From Segatella copri (lineage in GTDB: Bacteria; Bacteroidota; Bacteroidia; Bacteroidales; Bacteroidaceae): 64,000 nt of DNA. A program made the position numbers and the translations under genes. Shown in pieces: positions 32,608 through 42,057 of the stretch. The notes beneath the pieces were generated by a model. That model was given only the letters and a program-made list of their open reading frames with translations, was not told the DNA's origin and searched no databases. The stretch lies in contig NZ_CP042464.1 of NCBI RefSeq assembly GCF_015074785.1, positions 2,353,001-2,417,000 of the forward strand, given 5' to 3'. Within the stretch, counting starts at the first letter, position 1. Every line of letters begins with the position of its first letter.

Positions 32608-33849
32608 ATGAGTAGAGTACTTATGATAGGCGCAGGTGGCGTGGCTACCGTGGCTGCCTTCAAGATCGTCCAGAACCAGGACGTTTTCACCGAGTTTATG
32701 ATTGCTAGCCGTCGCAAGGAAAAGTGCGATAAGCTGGTTAAGGACATCCATGCCAAGGGCTACAAGATGGATATTCAGACAGCTGAGGTGGATGCCGACG
32801 ACGTTGAGCAGTTGAAGGCTCTCTTCAATAGCTATAAGCCAGAGCTTGTCATCAACCTCGCTTTGCCTTACCAGGACCTCACTATCATGGATGCCTGTCT
32901 GGCTTGCGGCTGCAACTACATGGATACCGCTAACTATGAGCCTAAAGACGAGGCTCACTTCGAGTACTCATGGCAGTGGGCTTACAAGGATAAGTTTGAG
33001 CAGGCAGGTCTCTGCGCTATCCTCGGCTGCGGCTTCGACCCAGGTGTATCTGGCATCTTCACCGCTTATGCAGCCAAGCATCACTTCGATGAGATTGAGG
33101 TGCTCGACATCGTGGATTGCAACGCCGGTAACCATCACAAGGCTTTCGCAACCAACTTCAACCCAGAAATCAATATCCGCGAGATTACCCAGAAGGGACT
33201 CTGGTATAAGAATGGCGAATGGATTGAAACCGACCCATTGTCTATCCACAAGCCTCTCACCTACCCTAACATCGGCCCTCGCGAGAGCTATCTGATGCAC
33301 CACGAAGAGTTGGAGAGCCTGGTAAAGAACTACCCTACCATCAAGGAGGCACGCTTCTGGATGACTTTCGGCCAACAGTATCTCACCTACCTCGACTGCA
33401 TCCAGAACCTCGGCATGAGCCGCATCGACGAAATCGAATACGAGGCTCCATTGGCAGATGGTTCTGGCAAGACAGCCAAGGTGAAGATTGTTCCTCTGCA
33501 GTTCCTCAAGGCCGTATTGCCTAACCCACAGGATCTCGGCGAGAACTATGACGGCGAAACATCTATCGGTTGCCGCATCCGTGGTAAGAAGGATGGCAAG
33601 GAACGCACCTACTACGTTTATAACAACTGCAAGCACCAGGAGGCTTACAACGAAACCGGTATGCAGGGCGTAAGCTACACCACCGGTGTGCCAGCCATGA
33701 TTGGTGCCATGATGTTCCTCAAGGGTATCTGGAAGAAGCCAGGCGTTTGGAACGTAGAGGAGTTCGACCCAGATCCATTCATGGAGCAGTTGAACAAGCA
33801 GGGATTGCCATGGCACGAGGTGTTTGATGGCGATTTGGAAATCGACTAA
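32608..33849 (+). CDS. Saccharopine-dehydrogenase family, carboxynorspermidine synthase type
   Basis: A 413-residue enzyme opening with a Rossmann NAD(P) loop (VLMIGAGGVATVAAFK). Further marks are PYQDLTIMDACLACGCNYMD (about 91-110), CGFDPGVSGIFTAYA and a C-terminal TGVPAMIGAMMFLKG. Bacteroidetes use this family to condense an aldehyde with putrescine in the carboxy(nor)spermidine route to spermidine. It has the normal length. The recA gene follows after 20 bp, so the two may be cotranscribed. Confidence 0.88.
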   Translation: MSRVLMIGAGGVATVAAFKIVQNQDVFTEFMIASRRKEKCDKLVKDIHAKGYKMDIQTAEVDADDVEQLKALFNSYKPELVINLALPYQDLTIMDACLACGCNYMDTANYEPKDEAHFEYSWQWAYKDKFEQAGLCAILGCGFDPGVSGIFTAYAAKHHFDEIEVLDIVDCNAGNHHKAFATNFNPEINIREITQKGLWYKNGEWIETDPLSIHKPLTYPNIGPRESYLMHHEELESLVKNYPTIKEARFWMTFGQQYLTYLDCIQNLGMSRIDEIEYEAPLADGSGKTAKVKIVPLQFLKAVLPNPQDLGENYDGETSIGCRIRGKKDGKERTYYVYNNCKHQEAYNETGMQGVSYTTGVPAMIGAMMFLKGIWKKPGVWNVEEFDPDPFMEQLNKQGLPWHEVFDGDLEID

Positions 33850-33869
33850 ACTTTAAATAAAATAAGAAT

Positions 33870-34901
33870 ATGGCAAAAGAAATGCAAGAGGGAAAATTGA
33901 ATCCCAATGAAGGCAAACTGAAAGCTCTTCAGGCAGCCATGGCTAAGATAGAAAAGGACTTCGGTAAGGGCTCTATCATGAAACTCGGAGATGAGCACGT
34001 TGAGAACATCGAAGTTATCCCTACAGGCAGTATCGCTCTCGACAATGCACTGGGCGTAGGCGGTTATCCTAAGGGACGTATCATCGAGATTTACGGTCCG
34101 GAATCTTCCGGTAAAACAACATTGGCTATCCATGCCATCGCAGAGGCGCAGAAGGCTGGCGGTATCGCTGCTTTCATTGATGCAGAGCACGCTTTCGACC
34201 GTTTCTATGCGGCTAAATTGGGCGTTGATGTTGATAACTTGTGGATTTCACAACCAGATAATGGTGAGCAGGCGTTGCAGATTGCAGACCAGCTGATCAG
34301 TTCTGCTGCTGTAGACATCGTAGTTGTTGACTCTGTAGCCGCCTTGACTCCTAAGAAGGAAATCGAAGGCGATATGGGTGACAATGTGGTAGGTCTTCAG
34401 GCCCGATTGATGAGTCAGGCTCTCCGCAAGCTCACTTCTACCATCAGCAAGACCAACACTACCTGCATCTTCATCAACCAGTTGCGCGAGAAGATTGGTG
34501 TAATGTTCGGTAACCCAGAGACAACTACCGGTGGTAATGCATTGAAGTTCTATGCATCAGTGCGTTTGGATATCCGCAAAGCTACAGCCATCAAGGATGG
34601 CGATGAGGTAGTAGGTAATCTGGTTCGCGTAAAGGTAGTAAAGAACAAGGTGGCTCCTCCTTTCCGCAAGGCTGAGTTCGACATCATGTTTGGCGAAGGC
34701 ATCAGCCGTGCCGGTGAGGTATTCGGTCTGGCTGTAGCCAACAATATCATCGAAAAGAGCGGCAGCTGGTATAGCTATGGCGGTTCTAAACTCGGACAGG
34801 GTGCCGATGCCTGCAAGGCATTGCTTAAGGATAACCCTGAACTTCTTGACGAACTGGAGGCTAAGGTTCGCGAAGCACTTGCTGCTAAAGAACAGAAATA
34901 A
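33870..34901 (+). CDS. recA: Recombinase RecA
   Basis: A 343-residue RecA with Walker A GPESSGKT at 76-83, Walker [13 protein letters not shown], loop L2 region ([19 protein letters not shown]) and the C-terminal domain. It forms filaments on single-stranded DNA for recombination and SOS co-protease activity. Length and sequence are typical. No LexA-type box is evident in the 20-bp gap upstream. Confidence 0.98.
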   Translation: MAKEMQEGKLNPNEGKLKALQAAMAKIEKDFGKGSIMKLGDEHVENIEVIPTGSIALDNALGVGGYPKGRIIEIYGPESSGKTTLAIHAIAEAQKAGGIAAFIDAEHAFDRFYAAKLGVDVDNLWISQPDNGEQALQIADQLISSAAVDIVVVDSVAALTPKKEIEGDMGDNVVGLQARLMSQALRKLTSTISKTNTTCIFINQLREKIGVMFGNPETTTGGNALKFYASVRLDIRKATAIKDGDEVVGNLVRVKVVKNKVAPPFRKAEFDIMFGEGISRAGEVFGLAVANNIIEKSGSWYSYGGSKLGQGADACKALLKDNPELLDELEAKVREALAAKEQK

Positions 34902-34974
34902 AGCCAGATAAGGTTTCACACCTTATTATATATAGGAACTTTATTTGAAAAGAAAGATTTCACAATATACTAAA

Positions 34975-35035
34975 GGAATCAAGATATGGAGAATGCGACA
35001 TTTTATCGCCTCCTATATCTTGATTCCTTTTATTT
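34975..35035 (+). terminator. recA terminator
   Basis: GGAATCAAGATATGGAG (34975-34991) pairs with the region ending CTTGATTCC (35011-35027) through a 12-bp uninterrupted GGAATCAAGATA stem, with T-rich sequence after it. Confidence 0.85.
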
Positions 35036-35101
35036 TGTCAGCATTATCTGACACCTTGTCAGCCACTTTAAATTTTACAATCCCTTGGCACATGCTTTGT
35101 T
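35036..35101 (+). promoter_or_regulatory. dnaK upstream control region: TGTCAG/CTGACA palindromes and a -24/-12-like element
   Basis: TGTCAG-N6-CTGACA (35036-35053) overlaps CTGACA-N3-TGTCAG (35048-35062), giving three alternating half-sites. Downstream, TTGGCACATGCTTTGTT (35085-35101) resembles a sigma-54 promoter (GG, 10 bp, then GT instead of GC). I recall similar arrangements upstream of heat-shock genes in Bacteroidetes, but assignment to sigma-54 is inference. The remaining leader to 35232 shows no other clear signal; the only small repeat is around 35106-35125 (GAAAGCGTGAACGC). Confidence 0.45.
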
Positions 35102-35232
35102 ATGACGGAAAGCGTGAACGCTGAATAGAAAGGTTCCCGACAGATGCATATCTTCGGCAGACTTCCATTAGCCAGCAGTTCATGAGATAAATAACATATT
35201 AATAACGATAAAAATAAAAAAAAGATATAATT

Positions 35233-37137
35233 ATGGGAAAAGTAATTGGAATTGACTTGGGTACCACAAACAGTTGTGTTGCCGTTTTCGAAGGTAGCGA
35301 ACCAGTTGTAATCGCTAACAGTGAAGGTAAGCGTACTACTCCATCAGTAGTAGGTTTCGTTAAGGATGGTGACCGCAAGGTAGGTGATCCTGCTAAGCGT
35401 CAGGCCATCACAAACCCTAAGAACACAGTATATTCTATCAAGCGTTTCATGGGTGAGACATACGCTCAGAGCCAGAAAGAGGCTGAGGCAATGCCTTACA
35501 CAGTAGTAAACGAGGGTGGTTATCCACGTGTTGAAATCGAGGGTCGTAAGTATACTCCACAGGAGATTTCTGCAATGGTTCTCCAGAAGATGAAGAAGAC
35601 TGCAGAGGATTATCTCGGTCAGGAGGTTACAGATGCAGTAATCACAGTTCCTGCTTACTTCTCTGACTCTCAGCGTCAGGCAACTAAGGAGGCAGGTCAG
35701 ATTGCAGGTTTGAACGTTCAGCGTATCGTAAATGAGCCTACAGCCGCAGCTTTGGCTTACGGTGTTGACAAGGCTAACAAGGATATGAAGATTGCCGTAT
35801 TCGACTTGGGTGGTGGTACATTCGATATCTCTATCCTGGAGTTCGGTGGCGGCGTATTCGAGGTACTTTCTACCAATGGTGATACTCACCTGGGTGGTGA
35901 TGACTTCGACCAGGTAATCATCAACTGGTTGGCTGATGGCTTCAAGGCAGAGGAAGGCGTAGATCTCCGCAAGGACCCTATGGCTATGCAGCGTTTGAAG
36001 GAGGCTGCTGAGAAGGCTAAGATTGAGTTGTCAAGCTCTACATCTACCGAAATCAACTTGCCATACATCACAGCCGTTGACGGTATGCCAAAGCACTTGG
36101 TTAAGACTTTGACCCGTGCACAGTTCGAGCAGTTGGCTCACAACCTGATTCAGGCTTGCTTGGTACCTTGCCAGAATGCCGTTCGTGACGCTAAGCTCTC
36201 TACATCAGATATCGACGAGGTTATCCTGGTTGGTGGTTCAAGCCGTATCCCAGCCGTTCAGACACTCGTTAAGAACTACTTCGGCAAGGAGCCTTCTAAG
36301 GGTGTTAACCCAGATGAGGTTGTTGCTGTAGGTGCAGCTATCCAGGGTGCCATCCTGAACAAGGAAGAGGGTGTTGGTGACATCGTATTGCTCGACGTTA
36401 CTCCATTGACTCTCGGTATCGAGACTATGGGTGGTGTGATGACTAAGCTCATCGATGCCAATACAACTATCCCTTGCAAGAAGAGCGAGGTATTCTCTAC
36501 AGCAGCTGATAACCAGACAGAGGTTACCATCCACGTATTGCAGGGTGAGCGCCCAATGGCAGCTCAGAACAAGAGCATCGGCCAGTTCAACCTGACAGGT
36601 ATCGCTCCAGCTCGTCGTGGTGTTCCTCAGATTGAGGTTACCTTCGATATCGATGCCAACGGTATCTTGAACGTATCAGCCAAGGATAAGGCTACCGGTA
36701 AGGAGCAGAGCATCCGCATCGAGGCATCATCTGGCTTGAGCGAGGACGAGATCAACCGCATGAAGGCTGAGGCAGAGCAGAACGCTGCTGCTGATAAGGC
36801 TGAGCGCGAGAAGATTGACAAGATGAACCAGGCAGACAGCATGATCTTCACCACCGAGAACTTCCTGAAGGATAACGGTGATAAGATTCCAGCTGACAAG
36901 AAGCCAGGTATCGAGCAGGCTTTGCAGCAGTTGAAGGATGCTCACAAGGCTGGTGATGTTGCAGCTATCGATTCAGCTATCAACAACTTGAACACCGTAA
37001 TGCAGGCTGCTTCTCAGCAGATGTACCAGGGCGGCCAGCAGGCAGGTCCTCAGGGTGCTCAGGGCGGTCAGCAGGCACAGGGCGGCAATGACGGCGCTCA
37101 GGATGTACAAGACGCAGACTTCGAAGAAGTTAAGTAA
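35233..37137 (+). CDS. dnaK: Chaperone DnaK (Hsp70)
   Basis: A 634-residue Hsp70. The nucleotide domain carries [15 protein letters not shown] at the start, [16 protein letters not shown] and [11 protein letters not shown]; the linker region [16 protein letters not shown] leads to the substrate-binding domain and a helical lid. The C-terminal tail is Gly/Gln-rich and ends DADFEEVK. It folds proteins with DnaJ and GrpE, neither of which is encoded here. The protein is complete and typical. Confidence 0.98.
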   Translation: MGKVIGIDLGTTNSCVAVFEGSEPVVIANSEGKRTTPSVVGFVKDGDRKVGDPAKRQAITNPKNTVYSIKRFMGETYAQSQKEAEAMPYTVVNEGGYPRVEIEGRKYTPQEISAMVLQKMKKTAEDYLGQEVTDAVITVPAYFSDSQRQATKEAGQIAGLNVQRIVNEPTAAALAYGVDKANKDMKIAVFDLGGGTFDISILEFGGGVFEVLSTNGDTHLGGDDFDQVIINWLADGFKAEEGVDLRKDPMAMQRLKEAAEKAKIELSSSTSTEINLPYITAVDGMPKHLVKTLTRAQFEQLAHNLIQACLVPCQNAVRDAKLSTSDIDEVILVGGSSRIPAVQTLVKNYFGKEPSKGVNPDEVVAVGAAIQGAILNKEEGVGDIVLLDVTPLTLGIETMGGVMTKLIDANTTIPCKKSEVFSTAADNQTEVTIHVLQGERPMAAQNKSIGQFNLTGIAPARRGVPQIEVTFDIDANGILNVSAKDKATGKEQSIRIEASSGLSEDEINRMKAEAEQNAAADKAEREKIDKMNQADSMIFTTENFLKDNGDKIPADKKPGIEQALQQLKDAHKAGDVAAIDSAINNLNTVMQAASQQMYQGGQQAGPQGAQGGQQAQGGNDGAQDVQDADFEEVK

Positions 37138-37156
37138 TACAGACTAATATTATAAT

Positions 37157-37199
37157 AAAGGCGTACAATGCTCAGAAATGGGTTTTGTACGCCTTTTTT
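37157..37199 (+). terminator. dnaK terminator
   Basis: AAAGGCGTACAA (37157-37168) pairs perfectly with TTGTACGCCTTT (37185-37196), followed by T residues. Confidence 0.93.
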
Positions 37200-37336
37200 G
37201 TTTCATTATGATTTTTTATATCCCAATAGTTTGCTAATTCGCTGAAAATTATATATATTTGCAAATTAAGGGAGAAAGAACATCCCCGAAAGAGATAGAC
37301 AGTTTAGGGTAAATATAAAAGAAAGGAGAACGAGAT

Positions 37337-38191
37337 ATGGCAAAGAAGAGACCACAGGTAGCGCTGGTTTATGATTTCGACGGCACACTGTCGCCGGGCA
37401 ATATGCAGGAGTTTGGATTCATACAGGCTACAGGCAAGACAAAAGACGAGTTCTGGGAGAAAAACAGAAAGTTTGCAGAGGGTAAGGATGCCAACGGCAT
37501 TCTGACCTATATGTATCTGATGCTCGACGAAGCCAAGAAGAACAATATCTCGCTCACCCGGGAATCTTTTCAGAAATTCGGCAAGGATGTAGAACTGTTC
37601 CGCGGCGTAAAACAATGGTTTTCGCTCGTGAATGAATATGGCAACAGTATCGGACTGGACGTAAAGCACTACATCAACTCCTCGGGACTGAAGGAAATGA
37701 TAGAGGGCACACCTATCGCCCACGAATTTGAGAACATCTACGCCTGCTCCTTTCTCTACAATAAGGAGGGAATCGCCTATTGGCCAGCCGTAGCCGTAGA
37801 CTATACTACCAAGACGCAATTCCTCTTCAAAATCAACAAGGGTATCAAACAGGTGAGCGACAACAGAAGAGTGAACCAGTATATCCCCGACGAGAAGCGC
37901 CCTATCCCTTTCCCCCGAATGATATACTTCGGAGATGGAGAAACCGATGTGCCTTGCATGAAAATGGTAAAGGAACATGGCGGCCACTCGATTGCTGTAT
38001 ATGATAACGAGGATAAACAGAAAACAGCCTGCCAGCTTGTCAAGGAGGGACGAGTAAACTTCATGTGCTCTGCCAACTACAGTAAAGGAAGCGTGATGAA
38101 TATCATCGTAAAGAGGATATTGGATAAAATCAAAGCCGACTTTGAATTCGACCGTCTGATAGAACTGAACCAGAAGAAGGCATGGAAGTGA
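37337..38191 (+). CDS. HAD-superfamily phosphatase-like protein
   Basis: A 284-residue cytosolic HAD hydrolase. Motif I is YDFDGT with nucleophile Asp13 and Asp15; motif III/IV is visible as YFGDGETDVPCMK. The cap between them (about 40-180) is helical. Substrate is unknown. A TATATTTG -7 element lies around 37254, giving a leader of about 75 nt. It is a single-gene unit followed by an A-rich spacer. Confidence 0.85.
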   Translation: MAKKRPQVALVYDFDGTLSPGNMQEFGFIQATGKTKDEFWEKNRKFAEGKDANGILTYMYLMLDEAKKNNISLTRESFQKFGKDVELFRGVKQWFSLVNEYGNSIGLDVKHYINSSGLKEMIEGTPIAHEFENIYACSFLYNKEGIAYWPAVAVDYTTKTQFLFKINKGIKQVSDNRRVNQYIPDEKRPIPFPRMIYFGDGETDVPCMKMVKEHGGHSIAVYDNEDKQKTACQLVKEGRVNFMCSANYSKGSVMNIIVKRILDKIKADFEFDRLIELNQKKAWK

Positions 38192-38338
38192 TTTAAAGGT
38201 AAAAAGGTAAAAGGGCAAAAAGGGCAAGAAAGTAAAGGGAGAAAGGGATTCTTTTGTGAATTCCTTGAAACTTTTCTTGGTTTTGTCGAGGATTATGCTT
38301 AATTTTGCACGCAAAAATAATAATATCAAATCATATTA

Positions 38339-38701
38339 ATGGGAAGAAACAAATACTCAGCAGGAGAAATCAAGGAAATCGGCAAGTTGCTGCGCCTCAA
38401 GAACGCAGGCAACCGTTTACAACAGAAAATGATACGCCACGACCTTCGTGTGGATTATGAATTCAATATCTCTGACTTCAATGAGCCCGGCAAGGCTTTC
38501 GGAGAAGAGGAGTTGCAGGCAGCCATCAAGCGTGGCGCCATTCAGATTCTCGACGATGCCACCATCGAGGCAATGAAGGCAAAACGTGCCCGAGATAAGG
38601 CTCGCGACGAGGCAGAGAAACAGAAGGAAGCCGTAGCCAGCGGTGAACAGACCGACTGGCAGGAGGCTATGAAGCAGTGGAATGAGTATTACGAAAAGTA
38701 A
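38339..38701 (+). CDS. Small conserved protein of unknown function
   Basis: A 120-residue basic protein (MGRNKYSAGEIKEIGKLLRL start). The first 80 residues form the conserved part (LRVDYEFNISDFNEPGKAF, AIKRGAIQILDD); the rest is a charged helix (KRARDKARDEAEKQKEA). The protein is widely seen in Bacteroidetes as far as I recall, but no function is known to me. A TAATTTTG -7 element is at about 38300, some 30 bp before the start. Confidence 0.8.
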   Translation: MGRNKYSAGEIKEIGKLLRLKNAGNRLQQKMIRHDLRVDYEFNISDFNEPGKAFGEEELQAAIKRGAIQILDDATIEAMKAKRARDKARDEAEKQKEAVASGEQTDWQEAMKQWNEYYEK

Positions 38702-38776
38702 AAAGGTAAAAAAGTAAAAAGAACATACTGATTACGACATATACCGATTAATAAAATATACTGATTATAAATTATT

Positions 38777-39524
38777 ATGGCAAAAGTATTGATAAAGACA
38801 TCAGAGGGCGACATCAAGGTACGCCTCTACGATGAGACACCTCAGCATCGTGACAACTTCATCAAGTTGGCAAAGGAGGGATATTTCGATGGCACTCTCT
38901 TCCATCGTGTCATCAAGGATTTTATGATTCAAGGCGGCGATCCAGACAGCAAAGGCGCTCCTAAAGGCAAGATGCTGGGCACAGGTGGTCCTGACTATAC
39001 CATCCCTGCCGAGTTTCGTTTATCCACAACTTTTCCACAAGCGTGGTGCCTTGAGCGCTGCCCGTTTGGGAGATGAGGTAAACCCAGAACGAGAGAGCAG
39101 CGGTAGCCAGTTTTATATTGTATGGGGAAAGACCTACAAGCAGAATGAACTGAAGCAGATGGAAAAGCAGATGGGCATGCAGATGGAGCAGAACATCTTC
39201 AACCAGCTTGCCAAGGAGCATCATGAAGAAATCATGAACTTCCGCCGCAACCGCGACCGTGAGGGGCTGATGAAACTCCAGGATGAACTGGTGGATGAAA
39301 CCAAGAAGCGCAGCAAGGAGCAGGGTTATCCTAAGTTTACCGAGGAGCAGCAGAAGGCTTATACAGAAATAGGCGGAACACCTTTCCTCGATAACCAATA
39401 CACCGTTTTCGGTGAAGTGGAGGAAGGACTTGACATCGTAGAGAAGATTCAGAACTGCGAAACATTGCGTGGCGATCGTCCAAAAGAGGATGTTTCTATG
39501 CAGGTTTCCGTCATAGAGGAATAA
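38777..39524 (+). pseudogene. Cyclophilin-type peptidyl-prolyl isomerase with a one-base frameshift
   Basis: Two frames make one protein. The first (38777-39015) gives the cyclophilin start (KTSEGDIKVRLYDETPQHRD, then FHRVIKDFMIQGGDP); the second, from 39015, resumes at FVYPQLFHKRGALSAAR and ends with GGTPFLDNQYTVFGEV. An extra T in the TTT at 39014-39016 explains the shift. Everything else is intact, so this is either a very recent mutation or a sequencing error. A charged insertion of about 75 residues (KQNELKQMEKQMGMQMEQ and on) splits the family core before the last strands. The frameshifted product would end at 39076. The protein has no signal peptide. Confidence 0.85.
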
Positions 39525-39540
39525 GAAATACCCATAAGCT

Positions 39541-39563
39541 CCGCCGGACAACAAATCCGGCGG
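39541..39563 (+). terminator. Terminator-like hairpin after the cyclophilin gene
   Basis: CCGCCGGA and TCCGGCGG form an 8-bp GC-rich stem with a 7-base loop, 16 bp after the stop codon. There is no strong T run. Confidence 0.65.
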
Positions 39564-39651
39564 AACGCCTAATAAAAACCTAAATAAATATTATATAAGT
39601 AATAACAACTATTCATTCGTATTACACTAAAAGCCAAATCAATATGGAAAA

Positions 39652-39810
39652 ATGAAAAGCAAAATGGTAAAGAGTATCATGATGCTCTTAGCATTGGCTA
39701 GTTCTAACTACAGCTATGCTTCGTCATTTTTTATTCCGCCTTTGTCTTTCTATCCGCGATATACATACCTGCCAGAATGCAGCAGGCACCTGTCAGGAAG
39801 TAAGGAGTAA
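39652..39810 (+). other. 52-codon ORF with a signal peptide that runs into the EamA gene
   Basis: An ATG at 39652 opens a frame whose first 23 residues look like a genuine signal peptide (KSIMMLLALASSNYSYA). From about 39722 it reads antisense through the last codons of the EamA gene and ends at 39810. The second half has no protein character. It is probably the 5' stump of a secreted-protein gene cut by a rearrangement, or a chance ORF. Confidence 0.4.
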
Positions 39811-40627
39811 TCTTTTCGTCTAATACCAGAGAGGCGAAAATCATAGTGGTGATAGGGTTGAAATAAACCCAGTTGGTAGCTTTCACGGCACCCAACTTAG
39901 AGATACACCAGTTCCAGGTAAGGAAACATATCATGGATGCCAAACACCCCAGGAACAGGAGATTACCCACCACCTGAGGCTTCATAAACACATCCCATGA
40001 CGGCCACCCAGGGATAATAAGATAATAAGGCAAGATGGTAAGCACACCATAGAAGAATACCTTGCGGGTAATAAAAGCAGCGCCATAATCGCCCGATACC
40101 GATTTCATCAGGAGCGAATAGACAGCCCAGCTCATACATGCCGTAAAAGCCAAGGCATCACCAACAGGCGACAGATGCAGCACGAATCTGCCATTCAGCA
40201 CCACGATAATCATACCAATAAAAGCAAGCAGAGAGCCCAACAACTGTATCATGTTGATGCGCGAAGAATGGCGATAAGCCAGACGAACCAGCAAGGTAGC
40301 AAAGAGCGGACAGGAACATACGATGAGCGAAGTATTGGTTGTTGTGGTATAATTCATCGCCTCGTTCTCGCTCAGGAAATAGAGCGAACCGCCCGTTATT
40401 CCCAGCATAGCCAGCTTAAACTCATCCTTCCAGCTGTCAGCAAACATCTTCTTATGATTCACCATCAGCATCAGGATGTATGCAATACTGAAACGGAGCG
40501 TAAAGATCTGTGCTGGCGAAAGTCCGTTCAGCATCAGCACCTTGGTAGAAACAAAGGTAGTTCCCCAGATGGCTACGGTGATAAAAGCCACAAGATGATA
40601 TAATAAATTACTATTATTCTGTTTCAT
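39731..40627 (-). CDS. EamA/DMT-family permease
   Basis: A 298-residue membrane protein of the drug/metabolite transporter family, with ten predicted helices in two EamA repeats. Marks are the N-terminal VAIWGTTFVSTK, TLRFSIAYILM and, in the second half, NWVYFNPITTMIFASL. I start at the ATG 40627 because the -7 element (40654-40661) excludes the upstream ATG at 40684. The substrate is unknown; family members export amino acids or metabolites. Confidence 0.88.
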   Translation of the reverse strand: MKQNNSNLLYHLVAFITVAIWGTTFVSTKVLMLNGLSPAQIFTLRFSIAYILMLMVNHKKMFADSWKDEFKLAMLGITGGSLYFLSENEAMNYTTTTNTSLIVCSCPLFATLLVRLAYRHSSRINMIQLLGSLLAFIGMIIVVLNGRFVLHLSPVGDALAFTACMSWAVYSLLMKSVSGDYGAAFITRKVFFYGVLTILPYYLIIPGWPSWDVFMKPQVVGNLLFLGCLASMICFLTWNWCISKLGAVKATNWVYFNPITTMIFASLVLDEKITPYFLTGACCILAGMYIADRKTKAE

Positions 40628-40653
40628 TCTATCTGCTATTTTAAATTTTGCTG

Positions 40654-40661
40654 CAAAATTA
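40654..40661 (-). promoter_or_regulatory. -7 promoter element of the EamA gene
   Basis: On the minus strand the element is TAATTTTG, 27 bp before the ATG at 40627. Confidence 0.6.
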
Positions 40662-40735
40662 TAACTTTTATTCGAAATGAGCAAATTGTTAGTAAGAAAA
40701 AGACAGATATTCGGAGCAAAAGAAAGTAAAAGAAA

Positions 40736-40786
40736 AAGTCTTAGGAGTAAGCGCAGGTACGACTTATCCTAAGACTTTTTTATTTA
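40736..40786 (-). terminator. Terminator of the beta-glucan susC-GH16 operon
   Basis: AAGTCTTAGGA and TCCTAAGACTT form an 11-bp perfect stem that extends through GTAAG/CTTA. T-rich DNA follows on the minus strand. It lies 24 bp after the GH16 stop codon. Confidence 0.85.
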
Positions 40787-40809
40787 TCTAGTAAAAAAAA
40801 AATCAAGCC

Positions 40810-41964
40810 TTATTTTTTCTGGAATACTCTCACATAATCCACTTCCATCTGAACTGGGAGGGCGCTTTCGTCAACACCATTCATACCGCCCCAGTCACCG
40901 CCCCAAGCCAGGTTGAGGATAACATAGAATGGTTTATTGAAAGGCCACGAACCAACATCATTTTTACCGTCGTTGTTGAAATTGAGCAGTTCCTTACCAT
41001 CTACGTAGGTCTTGATATAATCAGGAGTCCACTCCAGGCGATAAACGTGGAAACCGTCTTCAGCACCCGCAGTCTGGCGTTCCTTAGTAATCTGGGTTCC
41101 CATCACGTGATTAAACTTCTCAGTATGGAGCGACGAAGAAGTATAGTTAGGATTAACGCCTACCTCTTCCATAATATCAATCTCGCCACATTTAGGCCAA
41201 GGATTGGCTCCGAAATCATTGTTGCAAGGCATCATCCAGAAAGCAGGCCATGTGCCCTTACCCTTAGGCAATTTGATGCGAGCTTCGAAGATACCGTAAA
41301 GCCAGCCCTGACTTTCGTGGGCATATACGCGCCCCGAATAAATCTTGCCGTCGCTGCCCTTGAAACAGTTGATATAAAGCCGGTTATCTGCAATTTCTGT
41401 TACGCGTTTGCCATCAGCAGAGCCATTCACATAATTCTGAAGTTCATTATTCACCCAGCCCGACTTCTGCACCTCATGACGCCAATCGGTACTATTCAAT
41501 TCAGAGCCTTCATTAAACTCATCATTCCAGACCAGTTTGTACCCCTCAGGAATCACCATTTCGCCCCCTTCAATAGGAGTGACCTGTTTTCCAGCCTGAT
41601 GCACTGGCACCGATACCTTCTTATCCTCTAATGAAATCTCGACACTTCCGTCAAGAGCTACAGACGATTTATTCTCTTCCACATCTACAGTTACCATACC
41701 CATAGCTTTGTTATTATCGCTGGCACTCACTTTAAACCAAGGGTATACATTTGCCGTAGGACCTTCTCCTGGGAAGGATGCTCTCGCCTCCCAGCCTCCT
41801 TCAGAAGCCACAATCATGATTTTATAAGTACCGCCCTTAGCAGGAACATCTATTCTCGTAGGAGAGCAGGATATCGTCACCTCTCCATCGCCGTCAGAAG
41901 AGCTGCTGCTGCAAGAAAGCAGCATAAGCGAGAGAAGGAAGGAAAATATTTTCAAGAATTTCAT
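40810..41964 (-). CDS. GH16 endo-beta-1,3-glucanase (laminarinase-like) lipoprotein
   Basis: A 384-residue lipoprotein with lipobox LLSC (Cys18) and a serine-rich linker. Residues about 28-128 form a BACON-like beta-sandwich (GGTYKIMIVASEGGWEA). The GH16 jelly roll follows (140-384), with the active-site strand GEIDIMEE: nucleophile Glu261, Asp263, acid/base Glu266. The extra Met bulge in ExDxME is the laminarinase/GH16_3 form. It endo-cleaves beta-1,3-glucan, or mixed-linkage glucan, at the cell surface. It is the last gene of the operon after susC, susD and the SGBP. Confidence 0.92.
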   Translation of the reverse strand: MKFLKIFSFLLSLMLLSCSSSSSDGDGEVTISCSPTRIDVPAKGGTYKIMIVASEGGWEARASFPGEGPTANVYPWFKVSASDNNKAMGMVTVDVEENKSSVALDGSVEISLEDKKVSVPVHQAGKQVTPIEGGEMVIPEGYKLVWNDEFNEGSELNSTDWRHEVQKSGWVNNELQNYVNGSADGKRVTEIADNRLYINCFKGSDGKIYSGRVYAHESQGWLYGIFEARIKLPKGKGTWPAFWMMPCNNDFGANPWPKCGEIDIMEEVGVNPNYTSSSLHTEKFNHVMGTQITKERQTAGAEDGFHVYRLEWTPDYIKTYVDGKELLNFNNDGKNDVGSWPFNKPFYVILNLAWGGDWGGMNGVDESALPVQMEVDYVRVFQKK

Positions 41965-42057
41965 GTCATTTAAAATTTAGAAAGGGAGCCACTCCTACTT
42001 ACTTATTTATAGGAGCAGCTCCTGTATAATTCTATATAAACCTATAAAACCTAAAGC

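Noticed and set aside
37304..38329. 341-codon ORF on the minus strand
   Set aside because: Antisense to the HAD phosphatase gene, which has the DxDGT and GDGETD motifs.
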